From positions 1-48,150 of the forward strand of contig JADFZU010000019.1 of NCBI GenBank assembly GCA_015232365.1: DNA of 48,150 bases, written 5' to 3'. Numbering within the stretch: position 1 is the first letter of the stretch; every line of letters begins with the position of its first letter. This DNA is from Magnetococcales bacterium. GTDB lineage: Bacteria; Pseudomonadota; Magnetococcia; Magnetococcales; JADFYX01. Positions 25,373-33,051 of this stretch are shown piece by piece. Both the position numbers and the translations under genes were made by a program. The notes under the pieces are model-generated. The model did no database searches. It had not been told where the DNA came from and saw only the letters and a program-made list of their open reading frames with translations.

Positions 25373-26185
25373 TTAGTTGATTTGATACTGCTGTGCTGGG
25401 TTCAAAACCAACCTGAAACCAGCTACAGAAAACATTGGCGGCATACATACCGCACTATCTTCGTGGGAGTTTGTGGTCAGATCATCACGTCCCAACAGAT
25501 AATAACCAGAAGCACACCAGGTTCTAGACCACTCACGCACTCCCCATAGCAGGTTTTTCAATGGACCAGACGGAGCAATCGCACCATTCAGTTCGCTTTT
25601 ATCACGGGACTGAAGAAAACTTACCGTCGCCAACCACTCATCATAGGATGGTATATCGTACGAGCACCCTGTTCTCTGCCCAAGCCAATGGGCATAATCC
25701 CTGGCCCCTTCCCAAGAGACTGCATTAACTGCAGAACTACCTTTATCACCTTTTTTCCAAGAAACTCCAAGCCTGACCAGCAACCGCTCTTTATCTGCAC
25801 TGTCCGGGAGATCCATAACGTAGTCAGCATACTTTTTAAACTCACGCAGTTTAACCTCTTCTTTCTGGACTAAAAAAGGGCTGGTTATCTCGGCGGAGAC
25901 AATCTGCCCGGGACCACCACCAACTAGAGAGACAGGCAGAGCATAAACTCCTGCAGGGACCTCTTCCATAACCGGGTATGTAGAGCCATCGTCCTGTTCG
26001 ACCAGACAAGATTGCCAAGTAATTGGCACAACTGGCTCTTTCATCAACGACAAAACACCCCAAGCTACAACCGCAGCCCCACTAAATATAAGGGTAAAGA
26101 CCACACCTCTTTTCAGATCAAAACCGTCAAAAAGTGCGGATAGTCCTCTCAAAGACCCATCCCTCTTTTTTCTCTTCTTGATCAT
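25373..26185 (-). CDS. Membrane-anchored SUMF1/FGE-fold protein (TagR-like), probably non-catalytic
   Basis: A 270-residue protein with a basic cytoplasmic N-terminus, one membrane helix (about 28-48) and a periplasmic domain of the formylglycine-generating-enzyme (SUMF1) fold. Fold markers are a VKLREFKKYADYV segment, AVNAVSWEGARDYAHWLG, DIPSYDEWLATVSF, GVREWSRTW and the closing VAGFRLVLN. The RGGSW-type block and the catalytic Cys pair of true FGE enzymes are not seen, so a binding or sensing role is likelier than chemistry. TagR of the Pseudomonas TagQRST system is a periplasmic SUMF1-fold regulator that acts through PpkA. It is first in the four-gene operon; the vWA gene starts 104 bases downstream. 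Confidence 0.82.
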   Translation of the reverse strand: MIKKRKKRDGSLRGLSALFDGFDLKRGVVFTLIFSGAAVVAWGVLSLMKEPVVPITWQSCLVEQDDGSTYPVMEEVPAGVYALPVSLVGGGPGQIVSAEITSPFLVQKEEVKLREFKKYADYVMDLPDSADKERLLVRLGVSWKKGDKGSSAVNAVSWEGARDYAHWLGQRTGCSYDIPSYDEWLATVSFLQSRDKSELNGAIAPSGPLKNLLWGVREWSRTWCASGYYLLGRDDLTTNSHEDSAVCMPPMFSVAGFRLVLNPAQQYQIN

Positions 26186-26297
26186 TGGTTAAGACTCTCT
26201 ATCTCTTTTTTGCTGCTTTAAAAGACTATTTGTTCTAGTTTTCAATAGTTCCCCCCTCACTCACAAGCAGCCTGGTCAAAACAAAAACAGATACTCA

Positions 26298-26326
26298 TGT
26301 TGTGATCTACGTTAATCGTGTATAAT
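26298..26326 (+). promoter_or_regulatory. Probable promoter for trmJ
   Basis: A perfect -10 hexamer TATAAT lies at 26321-26326. Upstream, TGTTGT at 26298-26303 is 17 bases away; the better hexamer TTGTGA at 26300-26305 leaves only 15. The site is 71 bases before the trmJ start, in the divergent gap with the SUMF1-fold gene. Confidence 0.45.
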
Positions 26327-26397
26327 GGACCGTATTATCTGTAAAGGGAAGGTTTATCAACATCTTCAATGCTCTTTTTAAAAAGATTACACAACCA

Positions 26398-27171
26398 ATG
26401 AAACATACCACCCCAAGACAAGACACCATCCAGCAACCAGTAATCATACTTGACCGCCCTGCCCATGCCGGAAATGTTGGTGCAGCAGCAAGGGCAATGG
26501 CAAATATGGGATTTGAATGGCTCAGGCTAGTCAAACCAAAGCAATTTCCACACCAAATTGCAGTTGACTTTGCCGCTGGCGGGGTAAAAGTACTAGATAA
26601 GGTGGAGATTTACCCTGACATTAACTCTGCTTGTGCAGATTTAAACTATATTGTAGCAACCACCAACCGTAACCGTGGACAGAGACAGAAAATGGTCTCA
26701 CCAAGAGATCTAGGCCAGCATCTTCTAGAGGTCCAACAGAGACCAGAAACCAAAATTGGTATTCTATTTGGCACCGAACGTACCGGTTTGGAGAGTATTG
26801 ATGTGGAACGGGCAGACCTACTCTGCAACATTCCAACCGCTGGCGACCTCGGCTCCCTAAACCTTGCCCAGGCAGTCATGGTGACTACCTACGAAATGAT
26901 GATAGGCATGGGAAAAGGTGCAACACAAATCAATAACAACCCCAAGAAACAGTCGCCACTCGCTACAGCCGCTGATATGGACCGTTTTTTCAACCATCTG
27001 GAAGAGACTCTTATTGAGATAGACTTTATCAAGATCCGCCAGAAAAAACATATTATGGGCAGCTTGAAAGCGATCTACCATAGGGCCGCCCTTGACCGAA
27101 GAGAGATTGCAATTCTTCGAGGAGTGCTTAGTGAAACCACTGCCTCAAGAAAAAGATTACTGGAAAAATAA
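26398..27171 (+). CDS. trmJ: tRNA 2'-O-methyltransferase TrmJ (SPOUT family)
   Basis: A SpoU/TrmH-class enzyme that methylates the ribose of tRNA nucleotide 32. The three SPOUT motifs are clear: RPAHAGNVGAAARAMANMGF near residue 20, GILFGTERTGL near 120, and LGSLNLAQAV with a knotted SAM site near 153. The C-terminal tail (about 185-257) is the TrmJ-type helical extension. The length of 257 is normal for TrmJ. No strong ribosome binding site is seen before the ATG, and a ten-codon frame ends just over the start. Transcription is divergent from the SUMF1-fold operon. Confidence 0.93.
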   Translation: MKHTTPRQDTIQQPVIILDRPAHAGNVGAAARAMANMGFEWLRLVKPKQFPHQIAVDFAAGGVKVLDKVEIYPDINSACADLNYIVATTNRNRGQRQKMVSPRDLGQHLLEVQQRPETKIGILFGTERTGLESIDVERADLLCNIPTAGDLGSLNLAQAVMVTTYEMMIGMGKGATQINNNPKKQSPLATAADMDRFFNHLEETLIEIDFIKIRQKKHIMGSLKAIYHRAALDRREIAILRGVLSETTASRKRLLEK

Positions 27172-27408
27172 CAACTTTATATTGGAAACATTTGATTTTC
27201 AACAATATATAGGTAAAGTAAAGGTGAGAGTGGATATTATGACAATGGAAGCTAATCGCCACTTCAGTCGATTGGCCCTTTACTATAGGAGGAACCTAGT
27301 GGATTATTAGCAGTTTTATTGCTCTGTTTAGTACTTTTGCTCTGTAAAAGAGCACTATTTATACAAATGATAAGCAAAACTTTTGGTTTGGATTTTAAGG
27401 AGTAAATC

Positions 27409-28485
27409 ATGGCTTGGAACGATAACGGCGGTGGATCTCAAGGACCGTGGGGACAAGGGTCAAATCCACCTCAACCACCTGACATGGATGAAGTTATCCG
27501 TATTGCCAGGGAACGCTTTGGTAAAAACATGCCCGGTAAAAAGTTCTTTCCAATTTTATTGGGTATTGTCTTTACTCTCTGGATGATGACCGGCATCTAT
27601 GTGGTTGGGCCTGATGAGGAGGGTGTGGTTGTTCGCTGGGGACGTTACGTTGAAACAACAGTACCAGGCCCCCATTTTCACCTCCCCTTCCCTATTGAAA
27701 CTGTATACAAACCTAAAGTTACCCAGGTGCAACGGATTGAGGTTGGCTACCGGACCAGAGGCAGAAACACAGTTGATGTCCCTGCTGAATCCTTGATGCT
27801 TACTGGTGATGAGAACATTATCGACATTGATATATCCATCCAGTATCACATTAAACCAGGCGGAGCCTCCAACTATCTCTTTAATATCCGCAACCCGCCA
27901 CGCGACCCGCACAAAGCGGTTCGCAACGCTGGTGAGTCAGCCATTCGTCAAGTTATTGGCCGTAATACCATAGATACAGCTCTGACCTCTGGTAAAGATA
28001 AGATTCAGGCTGTCACCAAACTGACCATGCAGAAAATTTTGGACAACTATAATAGTGGTATTCAAATTATAGCAGTGCAGCTTCAACAGGTGGCTCCACC
28101 TACAGAGGTTATCCACGCCTTCAAAGATGTTGCCAGTGCCCGTGAAGATAGAGAGAGAGCAGTCAACGAAGCTCAAGGCTACGCCAACGATATTCTACCT
28201 AAAGCCAAGGGTGAAGCTGCCCGGCAGATACAAGAGGCAGAAGCATACAAAACAGCCAAAGTCTCCCGTGCCCAAGGTGATATCCACCGTTTCCTAGCAG
28301 TTTTGGATGAGTATAAAAAAGCCAAGGAGGTTACCAAAACCCGTCTCTACATTGAGACAATGGAAGAGGTTCTTCCAGGCATAAACAAAGTGATAATTGG
28401 CTCAAAGGCAAGCAATGGAGTTCTCCCCTACCTGCCACTAGGTGGCAAGGGTATGCCTAAAGCTGAAGAAGGAGTTGGACGATGA
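27409..28485 (+). CDS. hflK: HflK, SPFH-domain regulator of FtsH
   Basis: HflK and HflC form a large inner-membrane assembly around the FtsH protease and limit its access to membrane substrates. The 358-residue protein has the typical Gly/Pro-rich cytoplasmic N-terminus (NDNGGGSQGPWGQG), one membrane helix (about 47-66) and a periplasmic SPFH domain that starts near VGPDEEGVVVRWGRY. An Ala/Glu-rich helical region follows (about 240-300). AAGGAG precedes the ATG at a good distance. The stop overlaps the hflC ATG by four bases (ATGA), so translation is coupled. Confidence 0.96.
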   Translation: MAWNDNGGGSQGPWGQGSNPPQPPDMDEVIRIARERFGKNMPGKKFFPILLGIVFTLWMMTGIYVVGPDEEGVVVRWGRYVETTVPGPHFHLPFPIETVYKPKVTQVQRIEVGYRTRGRNTVDVPAESLMLTGDENIIDIDISIQYHIKPGGASNYLFNIRNPPRDPHKAVRNAGESAIRQVIGRNTIDTALTSGKDKIQAVTKLTMQKILDNYNSGIQIIAVQLQQVAPPTEVIHAFKDVASAREDRERAVNEAQGYANDILPKAKGEAARQIQEAEAYKTAKVSRAQGDIHRFLAVLDEYKKAKEVTKTRLYIETMEEVLPGINKVIIGSKASNGVLPYLPLGGKGMPKAEEGVGR

Positions 28486-29336
28486 AAAGTAAACTTAGCT
28501 CAGGAATGTTAGTCGTTATTGTCGCTGGCTTGGTCATCCTCTCCCAATCTGTTTTTACCGTGCACCAGATAGAGCAGGCTATTGTCATCCAGTTGGGTAA
28601 ATTGGTCGGGCCGATAACTGAACCCGGACTCCATTTTAAACTGCCCATGATCCAAGAGGTCCATAAATTTGATAAGCGGCTTCTGGTTTTTGATCAAGAC
28701 CCACAAGAGATTCTATCATCAGATAAAAAGAACCTGAAAGTTGACAACTACGCTCGCTGGCGTATAGTCGATCCCCTGAAATTTTATCAAACTGTTCGTA
28801 ACGAAGCTGGGGCCAGTGCACGCCTGAACGATATCATCTACTCCAATATCCGTGAGGTGTTGGGTCGGGCTACAATGATGGAGATTGTCGCCGGAACTCG
28901 TAGTGAAATTCGGGATCAGATCCGCAGCAAAGCCAGTCTTCAAGCCTCAAAATATGGCATTGAAATTGTTGACGTTCGTATCAAACGTACCGACCTTCCA
29001 GCAGAAAACTCCAAAGCTGTATTCAGGCGGATGCAGACCGAACGTGACCGCCAGGCTAAACAGTACCGTGCCCAAGGTGAAGAGGAGGCTGTAAAAATCA
29101 GGGCAAAAGCAGACCGTGAGCGAGAAGTTACTCTAGCTGAAGCATACAGAACCGCCCAAGAGCTGCGTGGTAATGGCGATGCTGAAGCAACCCGCATCTA
29201 TGCCGACGCCTATAATTTGGATAAAGATTTTTATATATTCAAGCGTACCTTGGAAGCTTATGGAAAAGCTTTTGCAGAAGATACCACAGTTGTGTTAGAA
29301 CCATCTGGCTTTTTCGGACCTTTGCAAAGTCCTTAA
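28482..29336 (+). CDS. hflC: HflC, SPFH-domain partner of HflK
   Basis: The second subunit of the HflKC complex, with an N-terminal membrane anchor (about 7-26) and an SPFH domain (VHQIEQAIVIQLGKLVGPI, EPGLHFKLP). A C-terminal helical stretch is rich in Arg and Glu (ERDRQAKQYRAQGEEEA). Length 284 is slightly short of E. coli HflC but complete. The conserved DVRIKRTDLP segment is present. It overlaps hflK by four bases and is followed after 28 bases by a DUF2065 gene, the same order as hflK-hflC-yjeT in other proteobacteria. Confidence 0.96.
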   Translation: MKSKLSSGMLVVIVAGLVILSQSVFTVHQIEQAIVIQLGKLVGPITEPGLHFKLPMIQEVHKFDKRLLVFDQDPQEILSSDKKNLKVDNYARWRIVDPLKFYQTVRNEAGASARLNDIIYSNIREVLGRATMMEIVAGTRSEIRDQIRSKASLQASKYGIEIVDVRIKRTDLPAENSKAVFRRMQTERDRQAKQYRAQGEEEAVKIRAKADREREVTLAEAYRTAQELRGNGDAEATRIYADAYNLDKDFYIFKRTLEAYGKAFAEDTTVVLEPSGFFGPLQSP

Positions 29337-29364
29337 CATTTAGGAAGTTTGCAAAAATAAGCTA

Positions 29365-29550
29365 ATGAATGATTTTTTGACCGCATTGGGTCTAGTCTTG
29401 GTTTTAGAGGGAGTGCCTTACTTCCTCTCTCCAAATAAAATGCGAATGTGGGTAATCCAAGTAGCAAAGCTGCCGGATGAAACCCTGAGAAAAACTGGTT
29501 TTATAATGATGGCTATAGGCCTTCTGGTTGTCTACCTGGTGCGCTCATGA
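29365..29550 (+). CDS. DUF2065 (YjeT-like) small membrane protein
   Basis: A 61-residue protein with two membrane helices (about 4-20 and 43-60). The family motif LVLEGVPYFLSPNKMR and the LPDETLRKTGF loop match DUF2065, usually encoded right after hflC as here. Function unknown. The stop overlaps the next start (ATGA at 29547-29550), linking the HflKC operon to the yceD-rpmF-plsX-fabH set. Confidence 0.9.
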   Translation: MNDFLTALGLVLVLEGVPYFLSPNKMRMWVIQVAKLPDETLRKTGFIMMAIGLLVVYLVRS

Positions 29551-30125
29551 CAGGAGATGATCAACAGACATCCCAGATGTCGCCTTTGGAAAGAGATAGA
29601 GATCTTAGCAAGGTAATAATAGAGCTTGGCTCCGGCGGTTTAGATACCTGGAGAGTTGCAGGGATGTTGCCTGTGGAGTCTCTGACAGAGCTTGGTGCAG
29701 AGAGTGAACCATCTGCACCTGGCTTGGTCAATGTTACAATAACAAAAGAGAAAGAGCTGTGGCGGGTTCAGGGAAATTTAGAGATTGCAGTAACACTTGT
29801 TTGCTCTAGATGCCTTGTAAAATACACCAACACCTTGATGGTAGCGGTAGACCGGTTTTTCTCAATTGGCCATGATCCAGCAGAGGATTTTGGTCAATCT
29901 GAGATGGATACGGATGTTGTATACCTTGAATGTGGCAAGTTCTCCCCTCTCCGTTTTGCTGAAGAGGAGTTTATACTGGTTCTACCGATGATTCCTCTCT
30001 GTGCTGATGCCTGTGTGGGATTATGTCAAAACTGTGGAGCTGACAAAAACAGTACAGGGTGTAGTTGCCCTGCTGAAAAGATAGATAACCCATTTGCAAT
30101 TTTGGGTAATATGAAACTTAGTTGA
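29547..30125 (+). CDS. yceD: YceD/DUF177 family protein
   Basis: A 192-residue DUF177 protein. In bacteria and plastids this family is tied to 23S rRNA or large-subunit assembly, and the gene almost always sits before rpmF. The two Cys pairs expected of the family are visible: CSRC in the middle and CADACVGLCQNCGAD near the end, which could bind zinc. It overlaps the DUF2065 stop by four bases and precedes rpmF by 42 bases. Confidence 0.92.
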   Translation: MTGDDQQTSQMSPLERDRDLSKVIIELGSGGLDTWRVAGMLPVESLTELGAESEPSAPGLVNVTITKEKELWRVQGNLEIAVTLVCSRCLVKYTNTLMVAVDRFFSIGHDPAEDFGQSEMDTDVVYLECGKFSPLRFAEEEFILVLPMIPLCADACVGLCQNCGADKNSTGCSCPAEKIDNPFAILGNMKLS

Positions 30126-30167
30126 AAATTTATTGATCGTTTGATGTTTTTTTAGGAGAAGTTAAAG

Positions 30168-30347
30168 ATGGCCGTTCCAAAGAAGAAAATTTCCTCTGCT
30201 CGCCGTGGCTCACGTCGTTCGCACAATGCTCTAAAAAGCCCAGCTCTTTCCAGCTGTTCTAACTGCCAAGAGGCTATCATGCCCCATCGTGTCTGCCCAA
30301 AATGTGGCTGGTATGATGGTCGTGAAGTTGTTGAAATAGAAGATTAG
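30168..30347 (+). CDS. rpmF: 50S ribosomal protein L32
   Basis: A 59-residue protein starting [19 protein letters not shown], the typical L32 N-terminus. A zinc-binding four-Cys set is intact (CSNC and CPKCG), so this is the zinc-containing paralogue type. TAGGAGAA is the ribosome binding site, eight bases before the ATG. The gene lies between yceD and plsX, its conserved place in proteobacteria. Translation of the + strand shows no internal stop. Confidence 0.97.
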   Translation: MAVPKKKISSARRGSRRSHNALKSPALSSCSNCQEAIMPHRVCPKCGWYDGREVVEIED

Positions 30348-30546
30348 AAGAGCAATCGCATCTAGGATTTGTAATTCAATAACTTGGACATATAACACTG
30401 TTTCGCTTAGGCTGTTTGGTTAAAAAAGTTCACTTACTGTTTGTCTTTTAAACTTTGTTAACATAACTGGCAGGCTAAATAGAGAAGCAAGATGTTTAAG
30501 TTAATTTTTTTACAACCCTTAACCAGTAAAAAGGACCGTCTTTTTT

Positions 30547-31542
30547 GTGACAATTAGAATTGCTTTAGATGCGATGGGGGGAGATAACGCCCCAGCTTCA
30601 GTTGTTGAGGGTGCTATCCAGGCTTGTAAACGCAACCCTGGTGTAAAGTTTATTCTAGTTGGGCAAGAGAATAAAATTCATCAGGAGTTGGAACGACTTG
30701 CCTATAGTGGTGATCAGATTTCTCTCCACGGGGCAGCAGAAGTTGTCGGAATGGGTGAAAAGCCAGCCGTTGCTCTTCGCAAAAAGAAAGACTCATCAAT
30801 GCGGGTTGGTTGCAACATGGTAAAGTCTGGCGAGGCTGATGCTATGGTCTCTGCAGGTAACTCAGGAGCCTTGATGGCAACTGCTCGCTTTGTCTTGAAA
30901 ATGCTTCCCGGTATTGACCGTCCGGCAATGGCCTCCAACATACCATCAATTACCGGCCAGACCTTGATGTTGGACCTGGGTGCCAACGTTGACTGCAGTG
31001 CTGACAACCTATGCCAGTTTGCTATTATGGGTGAAGTGTATGCCACCGCTGTTGAAGAGATATCCAAACCACGTATTGGTCTTTTAAACATCGGATCAGA
31101 GGATGTTAAAGGCAACGAAGTGGTCAAAGAGGCTGGTGAGCGGCTTAAGCTTATAGAAGGTAATAATTTTATCGGTAACGTCGAGGCAACAGATATATTC
31201 CTTGGCAATGTTGATGTGGTGGTCTGTGATGGTTTTGTCGGCAACGTCAGCCTAAAGACTACCGAAGGTGTGGCTAAAATGATGACCTTTTTTTTAAAAG
31301 AGTCTTTTAGCAAATCATGGCTCTCAAAGCTCCGTTACCTTATTGCCCGCCCTGCTCTCAAACAGTTTCGTGACCGGTTTGATCCACGCTCATACAATGG
31401 TGCCATGCTGCTGGGTTTAAATGGGGTTGTGGTTAAAAGCCATGGCGGGGCAGATTCCTTTGCATTTGCTCACGCAACCCAAGTAGCAGTAGATCTTGTC
31501 GCTGGGAAAGTAAACGATAAAATACAGAGTAACCTTGCCTGA
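30547..31542 (+). CDS. plsX: Phosphate acyltransferase PlsX
   Basis: Converts acyl-ACP to acyl-phosphate for phospholipid synthesis. The family start TIRIALDAMGGDNAP is present, with GMGEKPAVALRKKKDSSM, the SAGNSGALMA block, and CDGFVGNVSLKTTEG. The 331-residue length is normal. The GTG at 30547 is the start, with AAGGA 11 bases upstream. A 199-base gap separates it from rpmF, leaving room for a promoter. The TGA stop shares one base with the fabH ATG (TGATG), so the two are coupled. Confidence 0.96.
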   Translation: MTIRIALDAMGGDNAPASVVEGAIQACKRNPGVKFILVGQENKIHQELERLAYSGDQISLHGAAEVVGMGEKPAVALRKKKDSSMRVGCNMVKSGEADAMVSAGNSGALMATARFVLKMLPGIDRPAMASNIPSITGQTLMLDLGANVDCSADNLCQFAIMGEVYATAVEEISKPRIGLLNIGSEDVKGNEVVKEAGERLKLIEGNNFIGNVEATDIFLGNVDVVVCDGFVGNVSLKTTEGVAKMMTFFLKESFSKSWLSKLRYLIARPALKQFRDRFDPRSYNGAMLLGLNGVVVKSHGGADSFAFAHATQVAVDLVAGKVNDKIQSNLA

Positions 31543-32540
31543 TGTCACAAATTATACCAAAAATAATTGGAACCGGCTCCTACCTTCCAGAAAAACGGTT
31601 GAGCAATTACGATCTTGCCAAAATGGTCAATACCACTGATGAGTGGATCTATACCAGAACCGGCATCAAAGAGCGGCATATAGCTGCAAAGGACGAATTA
31701 ACCTCTGACCTTGCGACAATAGCGGCCCAAAAAGCTATTGAAGCAGCAGGTATTGAGGCATCATCTCTAGATATGATTCTCGTCGCATCATGCACTAATG
31801 ACCTGATTTTCCCTGCTACGGCAACAATTGTTCAAAATAAACTAGGCATCTCAAACTCAAAAATTCCCGCTTATGACATCTCTGCTGCCTGTAGTGGTTT
31901 TATATTTGCCATCTCTTCTGCTGAAGCTTACATACGTGGAGGAATGGCAAAGCGCATCTTGGTTATAGGTGCTGAAACAATGTCCAGGATTGTCGACTGG
32001 AACGACCGCAGCACCTGTATATTATTTGGTGATGGAGCAGGAGCAGTTATTTTGGAGGCCAGCGGAAAAGATGGGACTGAAGCTGGACTCATCTCTACCC
32101 ACATACATTCAGATGGCAGCCATTGCAGTCTCTTGCAGACCACTGGCGGAGTCTCTCAAGGACCTCCCCACCTAAAATCTGGCAGCGGTTTGGGATTTGT
32201 ATACATGCAGGGTAATGAGGTTTACAAACAGGCGGTCAAAGCTTTGGGCCATATTGTTGAAGAGACCTTGGAAGCCAACAACCTGCAACGGGAACAGATT
32301 GACTGGCTGGTTCCCCATCAAGCCAACATCCGCATAATAAAAAGCACAGCCAAGCGGCTTGATATGGGTATGGACCGGGTGATTCTTACCGTAGAACAAC
32401 ACGGCAATACATCTGCTGCCAGTGTGCCTATTGCCCTCGATGTAGCTGTTCGTGACGGCAGGATAAAGCCTGGGCAGTTAATTCTTCTTGAAGCCTTTGG
32501 GGCCGGTTTCACCTGGGGATCTGCCTTGATCCGCTGGTAA
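31542..32540 (+). CDS. fabH: Beta-ketoacyl-ACP synthase III
   Basis: Starts fatty acid synthesis by condensing acetyl-CoA with malonyl-ACP. The catalytic triad is complete: Cys117 in DISAACSGF, His259 in VPHQANIRI and Asn289 in QHGNTSAAS. The 332-residue length and the opening IIGTGSYLPEKRL are standard for FabH. It shares one base with the plsX stop. The remaining elongation genes (fabD, fabG, acpP, fabF) are about 12 kb away on the other strand, so initiation and elongation genes are not in one operon here. Confidence 0.97.
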   Translation: MSQIIPKIIGTGSYLPEKRLSNYDLAKMVNTTDEWIYTRTGIKERHIAAKDELTSDLATIAAQKAIEAAGIEASSLDMILVASCTNDLIFPATATIVQNKLGISNSKIPAYDISAACSGFIFAISSAEAYIRGGMAKRILVIGAETMSRIVDWNDRSTCILFGDGAGAVILEASGKDGTEAGLISTHIHSDGSHCSLLQTTGGVSQGPPHLKSGSGLGFVYMQGNEVYKQAVKALGHIVEETLEANNLQREQIDWLVPHQANIRIIKSTAKRLDMGMDRVILTVEQHGNTSAASVPIALDVAVRDGRIKPGQLILLEAFGAGFTWGSALIRW

Positions 32541-32575
32541 CAATTAGAACAGTATTAGAGTATATATCAGTACAT

Positions 32576-33004
32576 CTACTTCGCTGAGTTACTATGGCCT
32601 AAAAAATGAGCATATTTTTGGTCTTCTGTTAAAACATGGTTTAAAATCCACTCTTTAAGAAACAGGCCCAAATCTATACCTGCCTTATAACTGTTAGCTT
32701 CCAGCTCTTTTTGTAACTTAATTATACTCTCAGTCAACCGTTTGTGTATTCTTTTATGCTGATGTAGTTCAGGATAGCCATGTCTTAACATCAGATCCTC
32801 TTCGTCTAAAAAGTGTGACTGGGAATACTCGATAAGAAAGTCAAGAGCACGCTCAGCTACCTTTTCATCTGCCAGGTCCACTGCCCGTATGACCTTTTCA
32901 GACATGTTAAACAGCTTTTTATGATGATCATCCATCTCATCCACTGCTACAGAAAACTCTTCATGCCATTGGAATAGCTGTTCATGGCCAGAATCAGACT
33001 CCAT
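32576..33004 (-). CDS. Bacteriohaemerythrin (di-iron oxygen-binding protein)
   Basis: A 142-residue single-domain haemerythrin that binds O2 at a di-iron centre. All seven expected ligands are visible: His28, His64/Glu68 (HFLDE), His83/His87 (HKRIH), and His123/Asp128 (HVLTED). The WHEEFSVAVDEMDDHHKKLF opening is diagnostic. Such proteins store, deliver or sense oxygen. It lies 47 bases downstream of the MBL/cyclic-nucleotide-domain gene on the same strand, so the two are probably co-transcribed. It converges on fabH, with 35 bases between stops. Confidence 0.94.
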   Translation of the reverse strand: MESDSGHEQLFQWHEEFSVAVDEMDDHHKKLFNMSEKVIRAVDLADEKVAERALDFLIEYSQSHFLDEEDLMLRHGYPELHQHKRIHKRLTESIIKLQKELEANSYKAGIDLGLFLKEWILNHVLTEDQKYAHFLGHSNSAK

Positions 33005-33051
33005 CCAGCCCCGACTACGTTTATTGTATGACTCAAGCAGCTTCCAGCGAA

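Noticed and set aside
27092-27310. 72-residue + strand frame between trmJ and hflK
   Set aside because: Begins inside trmJ in another frame and has no recognisable features.
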